Translations under genes and position numbers: made by a program
Shown: positions 52,452 through 62,174 of the stretch, in pieces
How positions within the stretch are numbered: position 1 is the first letter of the stretch
How the letters are laid out: every line of letters starts with the position of its first letter
Notes under the pieces: model-generated
Told to the model about the DNA's origin: nothing
The model's input: the letters and a program-made list of their open reading frames with translations, nothing else
The model's database searches: none
Assembly (NCBI RefSeq): GCF_008935055.1
Contig: NZ_CP043028.1
Location: 199,501-263,500 of the forward strand
Direction of reading: 5' to 3'
Source of the DNA: Pseudobutyrivibrio xylanivorans
GTDB taxonomy: Bacteria > Bacillota > Clostridia > Lachnospirales > Lachnospiraceae
DNA: 64,000 bases

Positions 52452-53829
52452 GCGATAACACCTCCCTTCCCGTAGTCCTCAAGTTCTTTCTGTGTATTCC
52501 ACAGCTTTCTGTATACGTTATTCGTTTCAAGAAGATCTACATGCGTTCCCGATCCGGATATCCTGCCGTTATCCATCACAAAGATTCTGTCCGCATCCAC
52601 AACATTCATAAGCCTGTGAGTGATCATGATAACTGTCTTTTTTTCAGCAAGTTTCTTTATCTCAGAAAGGATAAGTTCCTCACTCTCGATATCAATATTG
52701 CTTGTAGCCTCGTCAAATATATATACCTTCGCATCGTGAAGGATTGCTCTTGCCAAAGCAAGCCTCTGTTTCTGCCCACCGGAAAGGTTTCCCGCATTTT
52801 CCGTAAGAAGAGTGTCCAGTCCTTTTTCTTCCTTGAAGAATCCGTCTATATTACACTCAGTCAGCACATTCCAAAGTTCTTCCTCTGATGCTTCAGGATT
52901 TGCCAAAAGAAGGTTTTCCCGCACAGTTCCTCTGAAGAACGTACTGCCAATACCTACATAGTTGATATTCATAAAAAGATTATCTTCATTGATATCAAAA
53001 ACGTTTATTCCGGCAATAGTAAGAGTTCCCTGCTTAATCGTATTTCGTCCCATGATAAGAGATGCGATGGTTGATTTGCCACTTCCGCTCTCCCCCACGA
53101 TACCCGTAAATGTATTCTCCTTTATATCCGCAGATATATGATCAAGTACCTGCTTTTCATCATCATAGGAAAAGCTGACATCTGAAAGTCTAATGTCCAG
53201 CCCTATCTCGGAAAGTCTCGCAGTCTTTTCTTTTGGTTCTTCCTCGCTCAAGAATTTAAATATCCTATCGCTTGCGGCCATCCCATTCATAGCCACATGG
53301 AAGTAGCTGCCAAGTTTTCTCATCGGAAGAAAGAAATCCGCTGAAAGAAGGATCATAAAGACCGTACTCTGAAGCGTAAGGTTTCCGTCTATAAAGGTTT
53401 TTCCCGCAAGTGCAATACCAACTGCGGCACGTATTGTCCAAAATAGCTTTCAAGCTGTTCTACACCTTCCACTGATTCCTGAACAAGTTCTGCGGTTGTC
53501 GCATGCTCTCTGTATGTATTCCCAAGCTTCAGTATCTTTTTATATATCTGCTCTCTCATTACGCGCTTTACAGTCTTCGATGCACGATAGCTCATCTGCG
53601 TCGTTTTCTTTGTCATGACAAACCGAACAATGAGAACACCTGCAAGTATCGCAAGAGAAATAAGCATCTCATTTACGGTCATTTCCTTGCGATACAGCTT
53701 TCCTACCGCATTTGCGATGACAAAGATCATCACTGCGTTCATCATAAGTTCAACCCATTGGCAGATAATGTTACCCACTATGTATTTTTTGCTCTCTGGA
53801 CACATAGCCATCAATCTCTTATCAAACAT
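52448..53829 (-). pseudogene. ABC exporter half-transporter (CydD-like) with internal deletion
   Basis: The first part (53829-53389) encodes the first membrane helices up to VEQLESYFGQYVPQL. The second part resumes in another frame as AAVGIALAGKTFIDGNLTLQ then FMILLSADFFLPMRKLGSYFH and a complete ATPase domain (GIVGESGSGKSTIA, LSGGQKQRLALARAIL, VYIFDEATSNID). About 130-150 residues of membrane domain, present in relatives, are missing at 53415-53425. A free ATPase product starting at 53356 is possible, but a full transporter is not. Confidence 0.82.
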
Positions 53830-54336
53830 TTACTATCTTTACTCCCTTAAAGCGGCTTATTATTTTTTACCATCTGTCACAAAAAAGGATTCTTTGTTTA
53901 GACTTTATCATTTACCTCCCGCCTATGCTCATTATGAAATTGCAGCACATGTGACTATTGCTAAAAACAAAGTCAATAACATGTCTATTCCTCCAATCGT
54001 TTAACTTTATCTGCAGTTTCATGATATCACTAAGCGTTAGTTGCCGCTAACACTATTTTCAAAAATGATGCCCTGCACAAGCAGAGCATCCGTTATCATG
54101 AACTATCAGTTCTATTATCGAATTGTATTTACTTGCTGCAAGCCTTTGATCCCAATTGCTGCATCTTGTGCATCCTCATAATCACCGGCATAGACCTGCA
54201 TTGGCTTAGCAAACTTTTCTCTCGTTCAGTGTCATGATACGCCTCCTTATCTGTGCTTATTGCACCTTTCTTCATCAATCTTTATTATCTTTCTTACCAT
54301 CGTTAATCCTCTCTTGTTTCGCTGTATTCTTGTTTG
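53830..54336. other. Non-coding stretch with gene debris
   Basis: No complete gene was found. On the minus strand near 54125-54210 a 28-codon frame (MQVYAGDYEDAQDAAIGIKG) is preceded by an out-of-frame MTLNERK start, looking like the remains of a small gene. The rest is AT-rich. Confidence 0.35.
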
Positions 54337-55074
54337 TCAGAACAATATTGGAGTATCACCATACATAATAATTCTTATGATTCCAATAACAACAAGATGT
54401 GCCGGATAGTAAATATAGAAAAACCATTTTAGCCATTTAGCTTTTCCTCGCTGTCCGTCATAACGTTTCATAAGCGGATATACAAGGATAACAAACAATT
54501 CTATGATTCCGTGAACTTTATTTACAAAGAAAAACGACACTACTGCATACAACATAACCCATAGCATCATGATAAGCGTTTGTTTTTTTAGATCACCGCG
54601 ATGTCTGTGAATGCCTATGATCGCCAGCACCGCGATACAACTCCAATCCGCAGGAAAAGCACTCCATACAAGTACAAAAATCAGGATATGTTTCAGCACT
54701 TTATACCTGAACTCTGAATCCTGAAGCCACAGTACCAACACTGCTATAAACAATGGGTACATGACGCTTGTCTGATTAAAAATACCTGTTTTAAGCGGAA
54801 CGAAGTTTATTCCAAAAGCAAAACAGTACGCAAAATGCGAGATTATGGCAAATATGCCCAGTCTAAGCAGATACTTTTTTATGTTGTGTGTGTAATGATA
54901 GCCCTCTGCGATGAAAAACCACATAATCGGAGCCGTCAGCCTTCCTATAATATGTAGCGCAATAGGAAGCGGCTGTGCCGGGAACGATGGATAGAATAAA
55001 TTGGCAGCATGATCTATCGTCATGGCAATAATTGCTATTATTTTAAGATGATTGGAGTTTAATTTCTTTTCCAT
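54337..55074 (-). CDS. TraX-family membrane protein
   Basis: The 245-residue protein has about eight membrane segments with the family start LKIIAIIAMTIDHAANLFYP, IIGRLTAPIMWFFIAEGYHY and FNQTSVMYPLFIAVL. TraX of F plasmid acetylates pilin; chromosomal copies in Firmicutes have unknown targets, and no conjugation genes are nearby. AGGGAT precedes ATG 55074. Confidence 0.85.
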   Translation of the reverse strand: MEKKLNSNHLKIIAIIAMTIDHAANLFYPSFPAQPLPIALHIIGRLTAPIMWFFIAEGYHYTHNIKKYLLRLGIFAIISHFAYCFAFGINFVPLKTGIFNQTSVMYPLFIAVLVLWLQDSEFRYKVLKHILIFVLVWSAFPADWSCIAVLAIIGIHRHRGDLKKQTLIMMLWVMLYAVVSFFFVNKVHGIIELFVILVYPLMKRYDGQRGKAKWLKWFFYIYYPAHLVVIGIIRIIMYGDTPILF

Positions 55075-55113
55075 TTTATCCCTATCATAAATTATCCTGA
55101 AATATATTCCGAG

Positions 55114-55340
55114 TTATTGTTTATTCGTTTCCTTCTTAAATATCAAATGATTAAAAAAAGCAATTTTTTTTAATTCTTCCATAGTACTTGTTTTGATTTC
55201 CAATGCAAGCATCGATTGATACCATTCATTTGTATACTTGATCTCATTATTCGAAGACAATCCGAAGAATGTCCTTATTCCATAGCTATCGGAAAGGTTG
55301 TTCCACCATGTTTCTATAGTCCCTAATTGTTCCCATTTTT
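55114..55340 (-). pseudogene. C-terminal gene remnant without start codon
   Basis: An open frame of about 75 codons ends at 55114 and reads EKWEQLGTIETWWNNLSDSY, then IRTFFGLSSNNEIKYTNEWY. A stop lies just before it and no start or ribosome-binding site is present. Composition is protein-like, so it appears to be the tail of a lost gene. Family not recognised. Confidence 0.45.
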
Positions 55341-55374
55341 CTTACTTCCTTAGCACGTTTTACTGAAATTAATC

Positions 55375-55887
55375 TTACACAGGGCATATCATCTGAAGGT
55401 CAAATGGTTCTTCTTCAGCAATTTCTTTTATTGGGTTAACTGTCAAATCACTCCCCATCGCTCTGTAAAACGCAATCGTCTCCTCTGAAGAGCAAGCAGA
55501 TATGTACAAAGCTTCCGCACCATTTTTTCTTGCTTCATCTTTTCCTACTTCAAATAATCGTCTGCCGATGCCTAGACCTCTACATTCAGAAGATACCTGC
55601 ATCATATCAAGAATCATATATCGACCTTTTAGCTGTTTTAATAGCCCTATAAAACCAACAACTCTATCATTTTCTAATGCAATGTATGTAATATATTCAT
55701 CACTGCTTATTTGCTTGGCTACTGAACGTTTTTTATTTAGATTCCAATCTTCGGTATATTTGCATTCAATCAATATATAGTCCCCGTCAATTCTGCGATA
55801 TACCTTATTTACATCCTGTTTTCTGTTATATGAATCCAATGAATTTATAGAGAAATTCTTTTCTGATAATAATTCTATTTTAATCAA
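55375..55887 (-). CDS. GNAT-family N-acetyltransferase
   Basis: The protein of about 170 residues has the acetyl-CoA site ILDMMQVSSECRGLGIGRRL (R-G-x-G-I-G) and ALYISACSSEETIAFYRAMG, the end of the GNAT fold. Substrate unknown. A TTG start at 55887 is chosen because AAGGAG lies nine bases upstream. Confidence 0.82.
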   Translation of the reverse strand: MIKIELLSEKNFSINSLDSYNRKQDVNKVYRRIDGDYILIECKYTEDWNLNKKRSVAKQISSDEYITYIALENDRVVGFIGLLKQLKGRYMILDMMQVSSECRGLGIGRRLFEVGKDEARKNGAEALYISACSSEETIAFYRAMGSDLTVNPIKEIAEEEPFDLQMICPV

Positions 55888-55972
55888 ATAATAAATCTCC
55901 TTGCTTCTAGACATTTATACGATTGAAAAGATATATTAACTTTTTTCTATCAATTCTTTAGCATAATCCCTC

Positions 55973-56461
55973 TTATTCAGTCGTTCGTATCATTCTGACT
56001 TCCACAATCGGAGAACCCAGTTTTATTACTTCTTCTCGTCCATCAATACAAAAGCCACATTTTTCATAAAACTTGATTGCACGCTTATTATCCTTAAGTA
56101 CCCAAACTGCCACCGTTTGGTAATCGAGTTCACCCAAACCGGCTTGCATAAGTGCCTTGCCAACACCGGTACCACAGTATTCTTCCAATACATAAATTGC
56201 AAAAATCTCGCCAGTCTCAATTAGTTCTTCATCATGGTATTTTCCATAACCCACAAATCCAACTACCTGATTGCCATCTTTTGCAACTATAAGATTATCA
56301 GGCCACTTGAAAGCAATTTCTTCACACTTTGCTAAAGTCATTGAATCCAGATAGCTTTGTTCCACTATTCCTTTATATGCAGCCTGCCATGACTTCCAAT
56401 GAACATAAGCTTTTCCTTTAATCTCTTCATCAGATTCCATTTTCTTTATCTCAATGCCCAT
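55973..56461 (-). CDS. GNAT-family N-acetyltransferase
   Basis: The 162-residue protein shows GFVGYGKYHD, IFAIYVLEEYCGTGVGKALM (acetyl-CoA loop) and AVWVLKDNKRAIKFYEKCGF. HWKSWQAAYKGIV at the start is typical of a common GNAT subgroup in Firmicutes. ATG 56461 has GGAG upstream and is preferred to the TTG before it. Confidence 0.87.
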   Translation of the reverse strand: MGIEIKKMESDEEIKGKAYVHWKSWQAAYKGIVEQSYLDSMTLAKCEEIAFKWPDNLIVAKDGNQVVGFVGYGKYHDEELIETGEIFAIYVLEEYCGTGVGKALMQAGLGELDYQTVAVWVLKDNKRAIKFYEKCGFCIDGREEVIKLGSPIVEVRMIRTTE

Positions 56462-56640
56462 ATTCAATCTCCGATGTGCCTTAGTATATTATGCTGAAAG
56501 TTAATCTGTTCAGAAATACTTAAATTTATACTTTGTAGCAACTGTTTATAATTATACCTATATCTACCACCCTGTTCAATATTATGTGCATTAGTCTTGC
56601 CCCACCATTACTTGAATGTTTTGAAGGCTTTCGGCACACA

Positions 56641-56820
56641 AAAAAGACCCGGTACATTGTACCGAGTCTTTTGAAATCTGCAATTGCAGATGATTATCTC
56701 TTTGAGAACTTTTTCACTGCCTTAAGTGCTGTGTTTGTGGCATTTCCAGGACAAATTGCTGTTTACCTGCTGCGTACGGTAGAAAGCTCAGGACTAATGT
56801 GTGCGGTTGGTGGCAACTTT
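56641..56820 (-). ncRNA. Repeated RNA-like element, copy 1
   Basis: About 180 bp on the minus strand ends in an intrinsic terminator (AGACTCGGTAC with GTACCGGGTCT then TTTTTT). Blocks shared with 58687-58882 and 62175-62352 include GTTGCCACC, CTGAG.TTTCTACCGTACG, CAGGTAAACAGCAA and GTTCTCAAAGAGATAAT, separated by variable hairpins. It has no coding pattern. I do not recognise an Rfam family. Confidence 0.6.
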
Positions 56821-56893
56821 AATAACTGCGACCAAAAATAATACTCTGATCTTACTTTCTACTCATTAAATCCTTGTCTGTCTTTTGTAAGAT

Positions 56894-57193
56894 TCAACTC
56901 TTTCTTCTAATATTTGCAGTATCTTGAACTGCCTTTGGCAACCACTCCGCATTTACATAGTCAAGCGGTATCACCAATTCCTGTATCTTATCTTCAAAAG
57001 CAGGTCTTTTTATATCATCCGGAAGATAATCCAAACCGACTTCTCGCAGACTGAGAACACTGTCATGAATCCACCCGACAGCCTGTCCATCGCAATATAG
57101 GCAATAGCAGCCAAACATCTTCTTTACACTGACGTCTAAATCTTTGAGGCCATCCAGCCATTCTTGAACTATGCACAGTTCTTCGTATGCCAT
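56894..57193 (-). CDS. TfoX/Sxy N-terminal domain protein
   Basis: The 99-residue protein has the TfoX N-terminal pattern LDVSVKKMFGCYCLYCDGQA followed by VGWIHDSVLSLREVG. Stand-alone domains of this type are common; Sxy regulates competence in gamma-proteobacteria, but the Firmicutes role is unknown. AAAGGAG precedes ATG 57193. Confidence 0.8.
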   Translation of the reverse strand: MAYEELCIVQEWLDGLKDLDVSVKKMFGCYCLYCDGQAVGWIHDSVLSLREVGLDYLPDDIKRPAFEDKIQELVIPLDYVNAEWLPKAVQDTANIRRKS

Positions 57194-57262
57194 TTCGATG
57201 CTCCTTTATACCTTAATCCTCACGCTTAAAGACAAATTATGCCAAACGGTATTAAGTATCTC

Positions 57263-58570
57263 TCATTTAATGTATCGAATTAAAAATTCAGTAATCCCTA
57301 TAATTGAGAATCCATTCTCATCTAGTGTTTCACCAATCGGTCTATTTACAACAAGTATCTTTTGTACTTGATCATTTAACTTAAAATAAGGACGTATTTC
57401 TCTTTCTCTTGTTTCTGCATTAGAGATATCAGCAGTTACCTGTATATAAAGAGATCTAAGCCCTTTAGTGGCATAAAAATCCACTTCATTATTTTTCCTT
57501 ATAGATTTTCCATTTTTATCTTTTTCAACAGTGTCAAAAGCACCGACATTAACAGAATAACCATTATAACAAAGCTCATTATAAACAATGTTTTCAAGCA
57601 TTTGTCCTTCATCAGGAAATGCGAAATTAAGTCTGGCATTGCGTAATCCAGTATCTATAAAATAATACTTTCTGAGCGCACCGATTTCTTTCCGTCCTTT
57701 TAAATCATAGCGTTTTGCCTCACGCAAAAGGAAAGCATCTTTAAAGTAACTAATATAGTTTTCAACTGTCTGTTTATCGATATTTTCATTTCTAACACTT
57801 TCAAATGTATTGGCTATTTTTTCTGAATTAAGTAGTGAGCCTGTTGAAGAACTAATAATATTACATAGTTCATCCAAGGCCTCTCCTTTTTTCAACTGAT
57901 TTCTTTCAACAATATCAGCGAAATATGTAGTAGCGAACAAGCTCTTTAGATATTCTTTTTTCTCTTCGTCGCTTTTTAATACAGCTAACGGCATTCCACC
58001 GTATTGCATATATGAATATATTGCTTCAGTTGCTGAACCTCCGACATATCCATAATATTCTTCAAATGACAGCGGAGACAGCTTTATGTTTGTTGCCTTA
58101 TCTCTAAATTCAGTAACAATATCTGAAGACAACATTTTAGAATTTGATCCCGTCACATATAAATCTATATTTTTTTCTCTTGAGAGTCCGAGCACAACAT
58201 CTACAAATGAGATTACCTCAGTATCATTAGCATTCGCCAAAACATGTTTACCATCAGTGAAATTTGGATTGATTATAGGATATACCTTCTGTATTTCATC
58301 AATAAATACATAATAATTTTCATTTTCTTTGCATCTTTCCCTTATATACGCTCCTAGTTCCAAAGGATCACGATACTTACTATTTTTATCATCATCTAAT
58401 TCCATGATAATTATCCTATTCTCTGGAACTTTCTCCGAAAGCAAGTATTCTCTATAAATTTCTTTAAGAAGAAAAGATTTTCCACATCTTCTTACACCTG
58501 TTATCACTTTCGGAAATCCATTATTTCTGGCATTGATCAACTGATTCAGATATCTATCTCGCTTTATCAT
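57263..58570 (-). CDS. AAA ATPase with DUF4143 C-terminal domain
   Basis: The 435-residue protein has Walker A TGVRRCGKSFLLKEIYREY, Walker B NYYVFIDEIQKV, VTGSNSKMLSSDIVTEFRDK and LSPLSFEEYYGYVGG, then a DUF4143 region with a nuclease-like EVDFYATKGLRSLYIQV (D-x-Y...Q). This family is widespread and often in variable regions; its role is unclear. AGGAG precedes ATG 58570. Two identical palindromes upstream are likely operators. Confidence 0.88.
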   Translation of the reverse strand: MIKRDRYLNQLINARNNGFPKVITGVRRCGKSFLLKEIYREYLLSEKVPENRIIIMELDDDKNSKYRDPLELGAYIRERCKENENYYVFIDEIQKVYPIINPNFTDGKHVLANANDTEVISFVDVVLGLSREKNIDLYVTGSNSKMLSSDIVTEFRDKATNIKLSPLSFEEYYGYVGGSATEAIYSYMQYGGMPLAVLKSDEEKKEYLKSLFATTYFADIVERNQLKKGEALDELCNIISSSTGSLLNSEKIANTFESVRNENIDKQTVENYISYFKDAFLLREAKRYDLKGRKEIGALRKYYFIDTGLRNARLNFAFPDEGQMLENIVYNELCYNGYSVNVGAFDTVEKDKNGKSIRKNNEVDFYATKGLRSLYIQVTADISNAETREREIRPYFKLNDQVQKILVVNRPIGETLDENGFSIIGITEFLIRYIK

Positions 58571-58584
58571 ATAATCTCCTAAAT

Positions 58585-58661
58585 TGTAGAATTCTACATT
58601 TTTATCAATTACATATTACCACTTCGCATTATCTTAATCAACAAAGTTGTAGAATTCTACA
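58585..58661 (-). promoter_or_regulatory. Twin palindromic operators upstream of the AAA ATPase gene
   Basis: The perfect 14-bp palindrome TGTAGAATTCTACA occurs at 58585-58598 and 58648-58661. The repeat distance is 63 bp, six helical turns. The first copy is 15 bp before the start codon. Confidence 0.65.
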
Positions 58662-58686
58662 CTTTTAGCGATTATCACAATTCAAT

Positions 58687-58882
58687 AAAAAAACACCCCA
58701 AGACAGTTGTCCTGAGGTGTAATAAATCGCATATAATTGTCCAAAGACGTAATACGTTGTGAAACGATTATCTCTTTGAGAACTTTTTCACTGTCTTAAG
58801 TGCCTTGTTTTGGGCATTCCTAGGGCGAGTTGCTGTTTACCTGCTGCGTACGGTAGAAAGCTCAGGGCTACTGTGTGCTGCT
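58687..58882 (-). ncRNA. Repeated RNA-like element, copy 2
   Basis: This copy keeps the conserved blocks (CTGAGCTTTCTACCGTACG, CAGGTAAACAGCAA, GTTCTCAAAGAGATAAT). It has a different terminator stem (ACACCTCAGGACA with TGTCTTGGGGTGT) before TTTTTTT, so the terminator function is kept while its sequence changed. Confidence 0.6.
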
Positions 58883-59015
58883 GACTTTTTCATCTACTCA
58901 AAAAAGATTCCTTTCAACAACTTCTTTTTGCCTTCTTTGTAGTAAAAAATCTCCTACCATCTCATAGAAATCTTTTTCTTCTTCAGTCTCAATAATAGCA
59001 TATTTATAGGCTTTT

Positions 59016-60071
59016 TCAAGTTTCCTCCAGAATTCTCAGTCCTTCCTTATAATCCTGTCCCAAAACTTCCTGTGTCTTTTGGAAGTCATATTTCTCATGT
59101 AGCCTGTCATGAACCCTTAAGAACTCTTTCTTTCCGTATTTCCTTATATATAATGCCTGAGCCTTTGCTGCATTTGCTCCGTCATTTGATGGAATATAGA
59201 ACCCTTTATTGCAATTTTCGAGCTCATCACACTCATAACATCCGTCCAAATCTTTTTCCTTACAGCATTTCACATTCGGACATATTCTGTCCTCAGCACA
59301 GGTGGCAAAAGAGCAGACATTGTACTTCGTTCTGCAGGATCCGCACCACTCTGAAAGGAAACAGTGATTACAGGAAAAGCCACAATAAGCAATAGGATCA
59401 ACACCCTTTCGTGCTATCTTGCAGAGTTTATTCTTGATGCGGCGCATGGCTTCGATATGCATGATCCAGTGACGGCTAAATGGCATCTGAATCAGTCCTT
59501 TTATATCCTTTCCGCACCAGTAATCAATCAGCCAAAAGGCATTCTCATTCTCACTGACACTTTTACTGCGGATAAGTTTTTCCTTTACATCGCCGCCGAA
59601 TTTTTGCTTTAAATCCTTGTATGTCAGATTTCCAAGAATCTGATCCGTAGACTCCTTTACAGCTTTTACATACAGATATAGTTCTTTAATATTCAGTTTT
59701 TCTGAAAACTCTGCAATCTCGTTTCCCTGAAGTTCATTACCCGTAGTAATAATAGGTGCGCCAATGCGATTATGAAAGTCATGTGTAAAAAGGATTTGAC
59801 TATCCCCTGCTATCATCTCATGGGCAACTATATCTTCAATCCTGAAAATATGCCAGATAGAATAGGCAAGGGTTTTACTGTGATATCCGTCCGCACCCGC
59901 AAAAGGCATTTGGGCAAAAGCCTCATCCGGATATCCACTCACAATCTGTGTGATCTGCTCAAACATTTCCTCACGAAAAGCCAAAAGCTTCTGAATAGCA
60001 TCTTTAAAGGTTGCTTCCTTCGTCAGCAATTTCTGTATTTCTTTATTGTTTTCTGACCATGATTTGTCCAT
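59016..60071 (-). CDS. DinB-like domain fused to a Cys-rich DUF3795-like domain, probably frameshifted at its end
   Basis: The 351-residue protein starts with a DinB-like four-helix domain (KLLAFREEMFEQI, HSKTLAYSIWHIFRIED, FSRHWIMHIEAMRRIK). From about residue 225 a Cys-rich domain follows (AYCGFSCNHCFLSEWCGSCR, CAEDRICPNVKCC, CYECDELENC), as in DUF3795. After the stop a second frame continues LEKAYKYAIIETEEEKDFYE to 58898; one fewer A near 59020 would join them, so the natural protein probably had about 40 more residues. Confidence 0.75.
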   Translation of the reverse strand: MDKSWSENNKEIQKLLTKEATFKDAIQKLLAFREEMFEQITQIVSGYPDEAFAQMPFAGADGYHSKTLAYSIWHIFRIEDIVAHEMIAGDSQILFTHDFHNRIGAPIITTGNELQGNEIAEFSEKLNIKELYLYVKAVKESTDQILGNLTYKDLKQKFGGDVKEKLIRSKSVSENENAFWLIDYWCGKDIKGLIQMPFSRHWIMHIEAMRRIKNKLCKIARKGVDPIAYCGFSCNHCFLSEWCGSCRTKYNVCSFATCAEDRICPNVKCCKEKDLDGCYECDELENCNKGFYIPSNDGANAAKAQALYIRKYGKKEFLRVHDRLHEKYDFQKTQEVLGQDYKEGLRILEET

Positions 60072-60194
60072 AATCTATCTTCTCTCATCGGTTAATCCAG
60101 CATTATTATTCCATTGTTCTTTCTTACATTTTAATAAAGTCATATTAAAATAGGCAAGCCTTACCCTTAATCTTTAAGCCCAAAAGTGGACCAC

Positions 60195-60212
60195 TAACCC
60201 CGTCCCCAGGGA
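60195..60212 (+). repeat. 18-bp inverted repeat, left copy
   Basis: TAACCCCGTCCCCAGGGA matches the complement of 62138-62155 at 17 of 18 positions. The pair flanks the MATE gene and the broken esterase. Confidence 0.45.
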
Positions 60213-60229
60213 GTCTTTTTATTGCTACT

Positions 60230-61579
60230 TTATGCTATTGCTTTAGTTCTTTTGCCAATTAAACAATAGTATGTCACCATGAGCATCAGAAAAGCGCCTA
60301 TCCATGCAGATACTTCAGAAATGGCAATTCCCTTAAATCCGTTCCTTCCTACCAAAAAGCCAAAGATCAGTCTCATAATGACTTCGAGCCCGCCTGAGAG
60401 CATTGGTATAAAGGTATTGCCCAACCCCTGAACAGAGTATCTGTATACAAAAAGCCAGCCCAGGGCAAAAAAGCTTATTCCCATGATCGGCATGAAATCG
60501 GTACAATAACCGATTATCATGTTGTCAGTCAGCAGCATCCTTGCCAGGCTTCCGGGCACAAATATCATAAGGAGCGATATAGGCACATTCACAAGTGTAG
60601 AGAGCATCAGGCCCTGTCTTACTCCTGTGCGTATCCTGTCATATTTGCCAGCGCCCTTATTTTGCCCCACAAAGGTCATCATGGAAAGACCTACGGACAT
60701 TCCGAACTGCTCAAAGAGTGATGCAAATTTCATGCAGGCTGAATAGGCTGCCACATATGCGCTTCCCATAAGATTTACGAAGTACTGCAATACCATGGTC
60801 CCTGCAGCTGTGACCGAATTCATAAGTGCCACAGGAAGTCCTATTTTCATCAGTTCAACCAATATATTCTTTTCATCTGCTTTTTCCGACGTGTCTTTTC
60901 CCAGACTCATAAAATCGATGGTTCTAAGCTTTTTAAGGCACAAAAGGTATGATACAAACTGAGAGACCACTGTTGCCACTGCTGCTCCGACAACTCCGGT
61001 GCCAAAGGCCATTATGAAAATAATATCAAGCATGATGTTCACGAGTGATGAACAGATCATAGCAGTGAGGGGCGTTCTGGAATCTCCCATTGACTGGAGA
61101 ATTGTAATCTCAAGGTTATTCATAACCGTCACTACAATTCCCAATAAGATCACAACAAAATATCTATACGAATCGTCAAAGATATCTTCAGGAGTGTTCA
61201 AGAACGTCAGCATCTTATTAAGCAAAGAAACGCATACAACAGTAAAGGCTATTCCAAACGTGATACTGAGCTTCTTGGCTGCTCTGATGTATGCATTCAG
61301 CATAGCCATATCGTTTTTTCCAAAGCTCTGGGCAAAGGTTATGCCAAATCCTCTGGTCATCCCCACAACAAATCCAAGTATAAGGAAGTTAAGTGTCCCG
61401 GTTGCCCCAACAGCAGCTAGCGCCTGATCCGAGATTCCCTTGCCAACTATAATGCTATCCACAAGACTATATAGTTGTTGGAAAAGATTTCCCCATAATA
61501 AGGGCAAAAAGAACAGTATGATCTGTTTCATACTGTTTCCTGAGGTCATATTTTGTGTGGTCTGTTCTGTATTTGTCAT
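60230..61579 (-). CDS. MATE-family efflux transporter
   Basis: The 449-residue protein has 12 membrane segments with two related halves. Typical stretches are FFLPLLWGNLFQQLYSLVDS, IVGKGISDQALAAVGATG, TLNFLILGFVVGMTRGFGI and FVGQNKGAGKYDRI. It matches the NorM/DinF-like antiporters that expel cationic compounds. AGAGAG precedes ATG 61579. It stands alone. Confidence 0.92.
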   Translation of the reverse strand: MTNTEQTTQNMTSGNSMKQIILFFLPLLWGNLFQQLYSLVDSIIVGKGISDQALAAVGATGTLNFLILGFVVGMTRGFGITFAQSFGKNDMAMLNAYIRAAKKLSITFGIAFTVVCVSLLNKMLTFLNTPEDIFDDSYRYFVVILLGIVVTVMNNLEITILQSMGDSRTPLTAMICSSLVNIMLDIIFIMAFGTGVVGAAVATVVSQFVSYLLCLKKLRTIDFMSLGKDTSEKADEKNILVELMKIGLPVALMNSVTAAGTMVLQYFVNLMGSAYVAAYSACMKFASLFEQFGMSVGLSMMTFVGQNKGAGKYDRIRTGVRQGLMLSTLVNVPISLLMIFVPGSLARMLLTDNMIIGYCTDFMPIMGISFFALGWLFVYRYSVQGLGNTFIPMLSGGLEVIMRLIFGFLVGRNGFKGIAISEVSAWIGAFLMLMVTYYCLIGKRTKAIA

Positions 61580-61629
61580 GTCCGCTCTCTTTGGTCTTTC
61601 TCTTAATGTTAATTATTTAATAGTTAAGA

Positions 61630-62132
61630 TCATTTAAGTATCCGGGCTATTCCCTTTGCAAGACGCAAATCCGCATCTTTGAAATGATTTCCGGGATTCA
61701 TTTCAAACGTAGTTTCTATGCCCTTATTCTTGTATTGATCATAAATTTTTCCAGTCTTATCTTCAACTGTGCTAAGAAGCGCGTTGCGAGTGCGTGCCTC
61801 TCTATCGCCAAGGGAAAAATATACTCTTGAAGGCATTTTACCAAAATTATTTTTTTCTGCATATTCTAAAAATGAAGGATACCACATAGATCCGGATGCA
61901 CTTACTGCTCTTGAGAACACATCAGTCCTGTACAAGCTGCAAATAGCGAACAATCCTCCAATTGAATAGCCTGCAATAGCCGTATATTCAGGCTCTGCAC
62001 CAAGCTCAGCTTTTATAGCAGAGATTATGCTTCCAGTCAGCTTATCAAGATATTTATCTGCCCCTCCTGTGTAGGGGCTATCATTTTTATACAAAGGAGC
62101 ACATTCCCAGGGGGCATCTCCTCATTCCAGTT
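61630..62132 (-). pseudogene. Esterase (alpha/beta hydrolase, Fes/IroE-like), N-terminally truncated
   Basis: The readable frame from 62094 encodes the back part of the domain: GGADKYLDKLTGSIISAIKA, the nucleophile elbow TAIAGYSIGGLFAICSLYRT, VSASGSMWYPSF and a final NPGNHFKDADLRLA with the catalytic His. The upstream continuation (WNEEM, then in another frame PWECAPLYKNDSPY) is broken in a CCCCC run near 62115. Everything before is replaced by repeat DNA. Related enzymes have about 250 residues. Confidence 0.7.
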
Positions 62133-62137
62133 AATGG

Positions 62138-62155
62138 TCCCTGGGGACGAGGTTA
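62138..62155 (-). repeat. 18-bp inverted repeat, right copy
   Basis: This copy complements 60195-60212 at 17 of 18 positions and sits inside a larger palindrome, AATGGTCCCT and AGGGACCATT (about 62133-62164). It lies at the break point of the truncated esterase. Confidence 0.45.
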
Positions 62156-62174
62156 GGGACCATTTTTCACGCGT

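Noticed and set aside
56584..56841. 85-codon rightward ORF
   Set aside because: It covers the repeated RNA-like element, lacks a ribosome-binding site and is not open in the other two copies.
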